A DNA stretch of 24,978 bases from Fusobacterium_C sp036516095 (GTDB taxonomy: Bacteria > Fusobacteriota > Fusobacteriia > Fusobacteriales > Fusobacteriaceae): contig NZ_DATBUM010000136.1 in NCBI RefSeq assembly GCF_036516095.1, positions 1 to 24,978 on the forward strand. Direction: 5' to 3'. Both the position numbers and the translations under genes were made by a program. Positions 9,254-17,159 of the stretch are shown piece by piece. The number at the start of each line of letters is the position of its first letter. Position 1 is the stretch's first letter. The notes beneath the pieces are model-generated. The model was given only the letters and a program-made list of their open reading frames with translations, was not told the origin of the DNA and ran no database searches.

Positions 9254-11959
9254 GTGTTAGATAAAAATCAACAAAGAGTAGTGCAATATACCGAGGGACC
9301 TCTGTTGGTCATTGCGGGTCCCGGTTCCGGAAAGACAAAAACTTTAGTGGAACGTAGTGTTTTCTTAATATCTGAAAAAAAAATAGAACCTTCTCAAATT
9401 TTACTGAGCACTTTTACAGAAAAAGCGGCAAGAGAATTGAGAATGAGAATTCAAAAAACTTTACAAGAGAAAGGAAATTCTATTTCGATTGAAGAAATGT
9501 ATTTGGGAACCATGCACTCTATTTGGCTTCGTATCTTAGAAGAGTATATCACATATTCCCACTATGAAAATGGAATAGAAGTTTTGGATGAGGAAGAAGA
9601 AAAGTTCTTCCTCTATTCACAATTACGACAATTTAAGACTTTAGACTTCTATACGGAGTTTTTCGAAAGAGAACATAGTTATGGAGATTGGGCTCAAAGT
9701 CGTCTATTACAAAGTATTTTTTCCAAAATTCAGGAAGAGGCGGTGGATATTACCTCCATTTGCAGTTACCAGGAAGAAATTCAATTTTTAAAAAGTGCCT
9801 ATAAACTCTATCAAAGTCTTCTATGGAGGGAAAATAAAATTAGCTTTTCCGCTATCCAAATGGAATTATACCATGCTCTTTTGGAGCATTCGGAATTCCT
9901 GGAAGAAATACAAAACAAAATACGATATATTATGATCGACGAATATCAAGACAGTAATCCCATTCAGGAAAAAATTATTCTTTTGTTGACAGGGAAAGAA
10001 AAAAATATCTGTGTGGTGGGAGATGAAGATCAAGCCATTTATCGATTTCGAGGAGCCACTGTGGAAAATATTTTGCGTTTTCCACGGGTCTTTGAAGAAG
10101 ACTGTGAAACGATGTATCTGGAAAAAAATTATAGATCTGCAGAAGAAATTGTACATCTATGTAATCAATGGATGAAACGCATTGATTGGCAGGGAGAACG
10201 CTTTGATAAGCAAATGTATTCCGCCCGTTATGAAAGTATCGAACGAAAATCCGTTTTTCGGATTTCCGGTTCTCCCAATCCTCGTAAACGAAAAGAATTA
10301 ATTTCTTGGTTGCAAGAGTTAAAAGAGAAAAAAAAAGTGGAAGATTATAGTCAAATCGTCTTTCTGTTTGATAACTTTCGTTCTCCACAAGTAAAACGTT
10401 TGGAAGAAGATTTAGAAATGGCAGGAATTCCCGTTTATTGTCCCAGAGCCAGAAATTTTTTTTCCAGAGAGGAAGTAAAGTTATTTTTCGGATTTTTTTT
10501 GGCTCTGTCTCCTGAGGTACAGGAAGAAGTAAAAAATTATTCCTACTATGAGGACTGTCTATTTCGAGCCAGAAAATGGGCAAAAGAAAATCTAAGTTTA
10601 CAAGAATGGATTTTAGAAAAACGAAAAACGAAATTGGGAGACTTTTTGGAATATTATTATCAAATTCTATCCTTTTCTCCTTTTCGGGAAATTTTAGAAA
10701 AACAGGAAGAAAACCGCAGAAAGGGAAGAGAAATCTATAATATCAGTTTGATTGGGAATATGATTCAGAGTTTTCAACGCCTATGTAAAATAAAAGAAGA
10801 AAGAAATATAGCAAATGTAGAATATTTAAAGTATTTTTTTCAAACTTATCTGAAAAAATTTATTGAAAAAGGCGTGAATGAGTTTGAAAAGAAAGGAGAA
10901 TTTCCAAAGGGATGTATTCCTTTTTTGACAATTCATCAATCCAAAGGATTGGAGTTTCCGATAGTGATTGTTTCTTCTCTATATCAAAATCCGCCGATTT
11001 ATCGTGAAAAGATACGAAAATCCTATGACAGCCTATTTCAAAAGAAAAAATTGTTACAGGAACATAATGAAGAATTATACGATTTTTATCGAAAATTTTA
11101 TGTTGCCTTTTCCAGAGCCAAGAATGCTTTAGTATTTTTTGACTATGATGTAAGTTCCAGTTTCCAAGGCTTGGTACATCACTCTATGGAAATTTCTCCC
11201 GATAATTTTCCATGGGAAGATATTCCGGAAGAAAAATATAACGGTTCTGAAGAAGCAGCGACATATTCCTACACGACGGACATCGCTTCCTATGCTCTTT
11301 GTCCGAGAAGATATTTTTTCTTACGAAAAATTTCTTTTCCAAGCATGGAAAAAGAGAATTTCCTCTTTGGAAGTCTGTTGCATAAATGTTTGGAAAAAAT
11401 ACATAAATATGATAAAAATAAAGACTTATTAGAAAATCTCATTCAAAAAGAGAGGGAATATTTAGAAAAAAGATCTAAATTTTCCTTTCAAAGGGAAGAA
11501 CTGGAAAAAGCAAAAGCAATTTTAGAAGAGTATCAGGAAAAATCCAAATTCCTATATGAAAAAATCATTCAAGCCGAAAAAAAAGAATTTTTAGAGTGGA
11601 AAGGCAGTATGGTTTATGGAGAAATCGACCTTTTGGCCTTTCAGGAAAATCAATGGAAAATTATTGATTTTAAAACGGGAAAAAAAAATCCCATGTATAC
11701 GGAGCAGCTTGTCTTATATGAGGAATTGCTGAAAAAATATCAGAAAGACCGGAAGATTTTGCTATCTCTCTACTATCTTTTGGAACAGAGAGAAGAAAAA
11801 ATAGAACTTTCTTTGGAAGAACGAGAAAAAATTTTGGATAAAATGCAATCTACCATTCATAAGATCCAAAAGAAAGACTTTCCAAAGAGAGACTATCAAA
11901 AAGAAATTTGCGACCTCTGTGAATTTTATATGTTTTGTTATCGAAAGGAAAATCTATGA
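9254..11959 (+). CDS. UvrD/PcrA-type helicase fused to an AddB-type Fe-S nuclease
   Basis: A single 901-residue chain with all superfamily 1A helicase motifs: Walker A AGPGSGKT (21-28), STFTEKAARELRMRI, MIDEYQD (227-233), VGDEDQAIYRFRGA, LEKNYRS, TIHQSKGLEFP and YVAFSRAKNALVFF. It then has a C-terminal PD-(D/E)XK nuclease with GEIDLLAF (Asp792) and IDFKTGK (Asp805, Lys807). Cys683 (ALCPRRYFF) plus Cys886, Cys889 and Cys895 (C-x2-C-x5-C) form the Fe-S arrangement seen in AddB, Cas4 and AdnA/AdnB nucleases. The architecture resembles one subunit of mycobacterial AdnAB. It is separate from the AddAB pair at the left of the window. The GTG start follows GGAGAG with 5 bases between. Plain PcrA/UvrD would be about 730 residues and lack the nuclease. 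Two runs of nine A lie in the gene. Confidence 0.88.
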   Translation: MLDKNQQRVVQYTEGPLLVIAGPGSGKTKTLVERSVFLISEKKIEPSQILLSTFTEKAARELRMRIQKTLQEKGNSISIEEMYLGTMHSIWLRILEEYITYSHYENGIEVLDEEEEKFFLYSQLRQFKTLDFYTEFFEREHSYGDWAQSRLLQSIFSKIQEEAVDITSICSYQEEIQFLKSAYKLYQSLLWRENKISFSAIQMELYHALLEHSEFLEEIQNKIRYIMIDEYQDSNPIQEKIILLLTGKEKNICVVGDEDQAIYRFRGATVENILRFPRVFEEDCETMYLEKNYRSAEEIVHLCNQWMKRIDWQGERFDKQMYSARYESIERKSVFRISGSPNPRKRKELISWLQELKEKKKVEDYSQIVFLFDNFRSPQVKRLEEDLEMAGIPVYCPRARNFFSREEVKLFFGFFLALSPEVQEEVKNYSYYEDCLFRARKWAKENLSLQEWILEKRKTKLGDFLEYYYQILSFSPFREILEKQEENRRKGREIYNISLIGNMIQSFQRLCKIKEERNIANVEYLKYFFQTYLKKFIEKGVNEFEKKGEFPKGCIPFLTIHQSKGLEFPIVIVSSLYQNPPIYREKIRKSYDSLFQKKKLLQEHNEELYDFYRKFYVAFSRAKNALVFFDYDVSSSFQGLVHHSMEISPDNFPWEDIPEEKYNGSEEAATYSYTTDIASYALCPRRYFFLRKISFPSMEKENFLFGSLLHKCLEKIHKYDKNKDLLENLIQKEREYLEKRSKFSFQREELEKAKAILEEYQEKSKFLYEKIIQAEKKEFLEWKGSMVYGEIDLLAFQENQWKIIDFKTGKKNPMYTEQLVLYEELLKKYQKDRKILLSLYYLLEQREEKIELSLEEREKILDKMQSTIHKIQKKDFPKRDYQKEICDLCEFYMFCYRKENL

Positions 11960-13122
11960 AAATTTTGCATTGTTCCGACTTGCACTTGGGAAAGAAACCC
12001 AGTGGGAATAAACGATTCACCGAAACCAGATACCAAGATTATTTTCGAGTTTTCGAAGAGTTGATTGAAAAAGTCGCTCCTCTGGAAATCGATGTTTTCA
12101 TTATTTCCGGAGATCTCTTTGATAAGAAAGAAATCAATGCAAATATTTTAGAAAGAACAGAAGAACTCTTTCGGAAATTAAGGGCTTATAAGCCGGAAAT
12201 GTCCATTCTTGTGATCGAAGGAAATCATGATGTCATTCATCGGCAAGAAGACTCTTGGTTGGAATATCTCAAAAATAAAGGATATTGTGATGTCTTTTCC
12301 TATCGAAAGGACTATGAGAATAAAAATGTTTTTCAAAAGGGAGATATCCATTTTTATCCGGTGGGGTATCCGGGATTTATGGTGGAAAAAACCTTACAAG
12401 ACTTGGCAGAACATTTGGACGGCTCTCAAAAAAATATTGTCATTGTCCATACGGCTATTTTTGGAATCGAGAATCTACCGGGATTGGTAACGACAGAAAC
12501 GATTGATTTATTTCAAAATAAGGTATTGTATATGGCAGGAGGGCATGTTCATTCTTTTTCCTCCTATCCCAGAGAAAAACCTTACTTTTTTGTTCCCGGT
12601 TCTTTGGAGTACACCAACATTCCCAGAGAAAAATCCAATCAGAAAGGAGCCATTTATTTTGATACGGATACGGGAGAATTTGAAAGAATTTTAATTTCTC
12701 CGAGAAAAAGGCTGCGAACAGAAGTTTTTTCATGGGAAAAAGAAATCGAATTGGAATTTGAAAGCTTTCTGGAACACTATGCCAAACAGGAAGAAGAGCT
12801 TTTCATCATTCCTGTCAACATCAAATCGAGTGAATATTTTCCCATCGAAAGATTGGAAAATATTGCAGAACAGCAAGGAATATTGAAAGTCTATTTTGAA
12901 ATGCATGAAAACAGTATGGACCCGGAAAAAGAAACGGGGGAGGGCTATTCCTCATTGGAAGAAGTGGAAGAAGAGATTATTCGTTCATGGAAACTGTTGA
13001 AACATCCGGAACGTTTTATTCGCAGTTTCTCTCAATTAAAGGAATTCAGCTTAGAGGAAAAGCAAGAAGAGTTATTCCACTTATTTGATGAAATCTTAGA
13101 GGAGGACGAAAATGCAGATTAA
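11956..13122 (+). CDS. sbcD: SbcD/Mre11-family DNA exonuclease
   Basis: A calcineurin-like metallophosphoesterase of 388 residues that pairs with SbcC to cut DNA ends, hairpins and protein-blocked ends. The metal ligands are all visible: Asp8 and His10 (CSDLHLG), Asp53 (SGDLFDK), Asn90-His91 (EGNHDVIH), His165 (VHTAIFG), and His197 and His199 (GGHVHS). The start was set at the ATG that overlaps the upstream helicase stop as ATGA, preceded by AAAGGAAAATCT. An earlier in-frame ATG 21 bases upstream lies within the helicase gene and lacks a better ribosome site. The C-terminal part after residue 250 is the capping and SbcC-binding region and is poorly conserved. The gene overlaps sbcC by 11 bases. 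Confidence 0.92.
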   Translation: MKILHCSDLHLGKKPSGNKRFTETRYQDYFRVFEELIEKVAPLEIDVFIISGDLFDKKEINANILERTEELFRKLRAYKPEMSILVIEGNHDVIHRQEDSWLEYLKNKGYCDVFSYRKDYENKNVFQKGDIHFYPVGYPGFMVEKTLQDLAEHLDGSQKNIVIVHTAIFGIENLPGLVTTETIDLFQNKVLYMAGGHVHSFSSYPREKPYFFVPGSLEYTNIPREKSNQKGAIYFDTDTGEFERILISPRKRLRTEVFSWEKEIELEFESFLEHYAKQEEELFIIPVNIKSSEYFPIERLENIAEQQGILKVYFEMHENSMDPEKETGEGYSSLEEVEEEIIRSWKLLKHPERFIRSFSQLKEFSLEEKQEELFHLFDEILEEDENAD

Positions 13123-15877
13123 GAAAGTTCAATTGAAAAATTATCGTTCTCATTCCAAGATAGAAGTTGAATTTTCTAGAGGAATGAATTTGATTTTAGG
13201 AAGAAATGGAAGAGGAAAGTCTTCTATTTTAGAAGCGATCGGACTTGTTCTATTCCATATCAAAGACAGAACCGGAAAGGCAACCGGAAAAACCTTTATC
13301 AGGTATGGAGAAAAAGAATGTAGTATTCTGGTGGAATTTTTGGCAAATGACGGAAGAGAAAACTCTATTTTTCATCAATATTTTGAAAAAAAGAGAAAAA
13401 TCATGATATTGAAAGATTTAACCACAGAATTGGAATATCAAGACGGAATCGAAGAAAAATTGGAAGACTTATGTGGAATCAAAAGGGAATATCGAGATGT
13501 TTATGAAAATGTCATTGTGGCAAAACAAAATGATTTTATCACTATTTTCAAAGAAACTCCTGAAAATCGAGCTAAAATTTTTAATAAAATCTTCCATACG
13601 GAGGTCTATGCAAATCTTTTTTCTCATTTGAAAGGACTTTTGGAACAGTATCAAAAGAAAAAAGAAAAATTGGAAACGGAAGAACGAGTTCTTTCCGGTA
13701 CTCTGGGAAACAAGGAGGAAAGCTTTGTTGCCTGTCAGAAAGAAGAAAAGGATTTTGCTCTTTGGACAAAAAGAAAAGAAGAAGAAATTCAAAAGAAGCA
13801 AAGCCTGACAAAAAAATTGGAAGAATATGAGAAAACAGCAAAAGACTATGAAAGCATAAGCTCTACCCTTTCCCTTGAAAAAAATAAGATGGAGCAAAAC
13901 AGAAAAGACTTAAAGGAAGGTCTTCGGGAAGCAAAAAGAGCAAAAAAAGCAAAAACTTTGCTACAGGAACACCAAAATTCCTACTGTGAATATATCAACT
14001 TGGAGAAGCGGATACAAGAAAAGAAAAAAGAGCAGGGAATTCTACAAAAAATTAGAGAAGAAAACCGGAGATTAAAAGTAGAAAATGAAAAATTGGAGCT
14101 TTTAAGAGAAAAAAATCAAAAGGAAGAGGAAAGACTGCAAGAGGAAGTGGCGGAACAAAGAATACAACTTCTAAGACTTCAAGAAAAAATACAGAAGGAT
14201 AGCAAAAACAAAGAAAAAATCATGCTTACTTTGTCTGATTTACAAAAATCTTGGAAAGATATGGAAACTTCCTTGGAGAAGCAAAAAAAGTGGGAAAATG
14301 AAGAGCTTCTCTTGCAAAAGCAAGTATCTTTACAAGAAAAAAATTGGAAGGAAAAAGCGGAAATCATATCAAAATTGGATATGATAAGCATTCAATCTTC
14401 CTTGGAACAAATTCAAACAGCTAAAATAATCCTACAGGGAAAACGGGAACAATTGGTCGTCTATCAGCAAAATATAGAAGACTATAAGACAGCGATGGAG
14501 AAACTGAAAGAAAAAGTATGTCCTTTCTTAAAAGAAACTTGTGAAAATATTAAAAATCGTGAAGTGGACAACTATTTCCAAGAAGAAATTCAAAAAACGG
14601 AAGGAGAAATTCAAAGACTCTCCAAAGAAATACTTGCCTTGCAAAAAAAGATTGAGGTGGAAAATATCTATCGGAAGCAAGAAGCTTCTCATAAGCTTTT
14701 GAAAGAAGAAGTTGAAACTTTGGAAAAAGCTTTCCTGTATCATAGAGGATTGTGGAAAGAAGTGCAACTTCATCTGGAAAGAGAACAACACCACTTGGAA
14801 AAACTCTTACTCCTTCATGAATTTTCCAACTTAGAGGAAATCCAGCAGAAAATAAGAAGCTTGGAAGACACTCTTCTCTTGTTGAAAGTGGAGAAAAAAC
14901 AAAAAGAAGCCGAAGAATTAAACAAAAAAATCCTCACATTAGAAAATAGAAGAAAAAATTTACAGAAAGAAAGAGCCTATTTCCTAGAAAAAAGAGAAGA
15001 GAATCAACGTAACATTCAAGAAAAGAAAGAAGAATATTGGAAAATACTTTCTGAAGAAATAGAAGCTCTGGAAGAGAAAAGAAAGCACTTACAAATTTCC
15101 TATCAGATTTACTTGGAAAATAAAAAATTGTCCGACGGCTTGGAAGAAGCAAAGAAAAAAATTCATATTCTATGTTTGGAAAAAGAAAAAAGGAGAGAAC
15201 TTCAAAAGAGCTTGGAAAAAGAAAAGCAACACTTGGAAACAATTTTACAAGAGAAAAACAAGGCAACCTATAAAGAAAAATTGGCAGAAGTGGAAAAATC
15301 TCTTCTTCAAATCAATGAAACACTTGGAGAAATCGGACAAAAAATAAGGCATCATAAACAAGAATTGGAACACTTGAAAACACAAGAAAGAAAAATCAAG
15401 GAACTCTCCGAAAAAAGAAATAAAATAGAGAAAAAATGGAAAAAAGCGGAAATGATAAGAAAGAACATCAAAGAAATGGGAACAGAGGTTTCTAAGAATA
15501 TGTTATCTCATATCAGTGAGGCTGCCACTATCAATTTTCATAAAATTACAGGACGAAGTGAAAAAATTTCTTGGAGTAACGAAGAGAATGACAAGTATCA
15601 GGTTTATTTATCGGGAGCAAATCGGAAAATTGAATATCATTTGTTGTCAGGAGGAGAACAAGTTTCCGTTGCCATTGCCATTCGAGGAAGTATGGCTCAA
15701 TATTTTAGCAATGCAAGATTTATGATTTTAGACGAGCCTACCAATAATTTGGACAGGGAAAAAAGAAAACTTTTGGCAGAGTATATGGGAGAGATTTTAC
15801 AGCATTTGGAACAAAGTATTATTGTAACACATGATGATACTTTTCGGGAAATGGCGGAAAAGATTATTGAATTATAG
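13112..15877 (+). CDS. sbcC: SbcC/Rad50-family ATPase with an atypical hook
   Basis: An SMC-like ATPase of 921 residues, the partner of SbcD. The N-terminal ATP-binding half has Walker A GRNGRGKSS (30-38). The middle, about residues 180-800, is strongly coiled-coil and rich in Glu, Lys and Gln. The C-terminal half has the ABC signature LSGGEQVSVAIA near residue 846 and Walker B FMILDEPTNNLD near residue 870, followed by a conserved THDD switch histidine. The hook at the apex falls near the centre: Cys470 and Cys477 in CPFLKETC, which is C-x6-C rather than the C-x2-C of classical Rad50 zinc hooks. A GAGGAGG site sits 6 bases before the ATG. The overlap with sbcD points to coupled translation. 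An adjacent sbcD makes the assignment firm. Confidence 0.92.
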   Translation: MQIKKVQLKNYRSHSKIEVEFSRGMNLILGRNGRGKSSILEAIGLVLFHIKDRTGKATGKTFIRYGEKECSILVEFLANDGRENSIFHQYFEKKRKIMILKDLTTELEYQDGIEEKLEDLCGIKREYRDVYENVIVAKQNDFITIFKETPENRAKIFNKIFHTEVYANLFSHLKGLLEQYQKKKEKLETEERVLSGTLGNKEESFVACQKEEKDFALWTKRKEEEIQKKQSLTKKLEEYEKTAKDYESISSTLSLEKNKMEQNRKDLKEGLREAKRAKKAKTLLQEHQNSYCEYINLEKRIQEKKKEQGILQKIREENRRLKVENEKLELLREKNQKEEERLQEEVAEQRIQLLRLQEKIQKDSKNKEKIMLTLSDLQKSWKDMETSLEKQKKWENEELLLQKQVSLQEKNWKEKAEIISKLDMISIQSSLEQIQTAKIILQGKREQLVVYQQNIEDYKTAMEKLKEKVCPFLKETCENIKNREVDNYFQEEIQKTEGEIQRLSKEILALQKKIEVENIYRKQEASHKLLKEEVETLEKAFLYHRGLWKEVQLHLEREQHHLEKLLLLHEFSNLEEIQQKIRSLEDTLLLLKVEKKQKEAEELNKKILTLENRRKNLQKERAYFLEKREENQRNIQEKKEEYWKILSEEIEALEEKRKHLQISYQIYLENKKLSDGLEEAKKKIHILCLEKEKRRELQKSLEKEKQHLETILQEKNKATYKEKLAEVEKSLLQINETLGEIGQKIRHHKQELEHLKTQERKIKELSEKRNKIEKKWKKAEMIRKNIKEMGTEVSKNMLSHISEAATINFHKITGRSEKISWSNEENDKYQVYLSGANRKIEYHLLSGGEQVSVAIAIRGSMAQYFSNARFMILDEPTNNLDREKRKLLAEYMGEILQHLEQSIIVTHDDTFREMAEKIIEL

Positions 15878-15890
15878 AAAGGACAATGGA

Positions 15891-16526
15891 TTGAAAGAAA
15901 ATTATGATAAAAAAATGGAGGAACAATTGCAAAGCTTACAGGGGGAAAAGAAAAAATTGCTTATTCATTCCTGTTGTGGTCCCTGTAGCTCCTCTGTTCT
16001 GGAATATTTAAAAGACTATCTTGACATTGATGTCTATTTTTATAACCCCAACATTACGGAAAAGGAAGAATATGAAACCAGATTGGAGGAGTTGAAACTC
16101 TTTATACAGAAAATACAATTTCCGATGAAAGTATTGGAGGGAAAATATGAGGTTCAAAAAGATTTTTTAGAAAAGATAAAAGGCTTAGAACAGGAGCCGG
16201 AAACCGGAGCAAGATGTAAGGTGTGTTATGCCTTGAGAATGGAAGAGGCTGCCAGAAAGGCAAAAGAAGAGGGCTATGATTATTTCACGACAGTCCTTAG
16301 TATCAGTCCCATGAAAAATGCCACATGGATCAATGAAATTGGAGAGGACTTGGAACAAAAATATAACATTTCTTTTTTACATGGAGATTTTAAAAAGAAA
16401 AATCGATATTTACGTTCTATTCAACTTTCCAAAGAATATGGCATGTATCGGCAAGAATATTGCGGTTGCATTTTTTCAAAGCTGGAAAGGGAACAAAAAC
16501 AAAAGGAGAGAGAAAAAAATGGTTAA
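15891..16526 (+). CDS. queH: Epoxyqueuosine reductase QueH (DUF208 family)
   Basis: QueH reduces epoxyqueuosine to queuosine in the tRNA anticodon and is the non-homologous replacement of QueG in many anaerobes. The 211-residue chain has the family's cysteine set: Cys28-Cys29 in HSCCGPC, Cys109 and Cys112 in RCKVC, and Cys191 and Cys193 in YCGC. These serve an Fe-S cluster and an adjacent metal site in characterised members. YFYNPNI and SISPMKN are further family signatures. The start is TTG, chosen because AAAGGA lies 8 bases upstream just after the sbcC stop. An ATG at 15915 is in frame but has no ribosome site, and an ATG at 15831 would sit deep inside sbcC. The Lys/Glu-rich tail is not conserved. 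No other queuosine genes are visible. Confidence 0.9.
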   Translation: MKENYDKKMEEQLQSLQGEKKKLLIHSCCGPCSSSVLEYLKDYLDIDVYFYNPNITEKEEYETRLEELKLFIQKIQFPMKVLEGKYEVQKDFLEKIKGLEQEPETGARCKVCYALRMEEAARKAKEEGYDYFTTVLSISPMKNATWINEIGEDLEQKYNISFLHGDFKKKNRYLRSIQLSKEYGMYRQEYCGCIFSKLEREQKQKEREKNG

Positions 16527-17139
16527 TTTTTCAGAAAAAACAGTTCGTTTGGTATCTGTGATTGTATTTATTCTATTGCTGTTGCTAGGAATAAAAAAAC
16601 ACTGGATGTTTGTATTGGAAATTATCCCCGTGATGATTTTCTTTTCCACAAAAGGAGTACAGATGTTCGAAGACAGTCTTTGGTGGGGAGCAAGAGTTTT
16701 TTGGGGACTTTGTTTTTCTGTCTGTTTCTTTCTGCTTCTATATCGACAAATTCCGGAAACGACAGTGATTACAAAAGAATATTTATTGGTAAGAGCATTG
16801 ATTGCCCTTTGTGTGGGAGCATGGTTGGGTGATTTTTTTGCAAAGTATATCTACATTCGTTTACGATTCTGTATCAATCGTTTTGCCGCAAAGGGCTATC
16901 GAAATAGCTATAAAATCTTGTCCATGCAGGATTATAGCCAAAGATATTTAAAAAGTCCCTTCAAAAGAATGAAAGTTTCCTTTTACTATATTCATTTGGA
17001 AGTCAATGGAGAGGAAAGAGTTTTCTTAACGGAAAAAGAAATTTTTGAGCAGCTGCAACATGAAACCACAGTAGAAATTACAATAAAAAAAGGTTGTTTA
17101 GGATCTTATTACGGAGTAGGTTACGAGAAAAAATATTGA
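16519..17139 (+). CDS. Four-helix membrane protein of unknown function
   Basis: I do not recognise this 206-residue protein. About four hydrophobic segments are visible (roughly 10-28, 29-46, 57-75 and 86-107), then a soluble, basic C-terminal domain of about 95 residues ending in a glycine- and tyrosine-rich stretch (CLGSYYGVGYEKKY). The tail looks beta-rich and probably faces the cytoplasm under the positive-inside rule, since Arg/Lys cluster at residues 110-130. The start ATG overlaps the queH stop by 8 bases and follows AAAAGGAGAGAG; the frame is open further upstream inside queH, but that part would not fit a membrane protein start. It could be an accessory protein for the secreted hydrolase encoded next, but only adjacency suggests this. 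Confidence 0.7.
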   Translation: MVNFSEKTVRLVSVIVFILLLLLGIKKHWMFVLEIIPVMIFFSTKGVQMFEDSLWWGARVFWGLCFSVCFFLLLYRQIPETTVITKEYLLVRALIALCVGAWLGDFFAKYIYIRLRFCINRFAAKGYRNSYKILSMQDYSQRYLKSPFKRMKVSFYYIHLEVNGEERVFLTEKEIFEQLQHETTVEITIKKGCLGSYYGVGYEKKY

Positions 17140-17159
17140 GAAGAGAAAAGGGGAAAATT

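Noticed and set aside
9975..10583. A 202-codon open frame on the minus strand
   Set aside because: It lies fully inside the helicase-nuclease gene, whose motifs are all in the plus frame. Its composition (rich in Phe, Leu, Ser, Asn) is what the reverse of A-rich coding DNA gives, and it has no good ribosome site.
12902..13122. The many Glu/Lys-rich repeats in sbcC and the sbcD tail as tandem repeats
   Set aside because: They are ordinary low-complexity coiled-coil or acidic coding sequence without a fixed DNA repeat unit.
16318..16518. Extended N-terminus for the four-helix membrane protein
   Set aside because: The extra 67 codons overlap queH out of frame. The later ATG has an AAGGAGAG site and leads straight into the first membrane helix.
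17094..17159. Extended N-terminus for the tannase-like protein
   Set aside because: It would add 22 mostly basic residues before a clean signal peptide and overlap the upstream gene; the ATG at 17160 gives a normal signal sequence.
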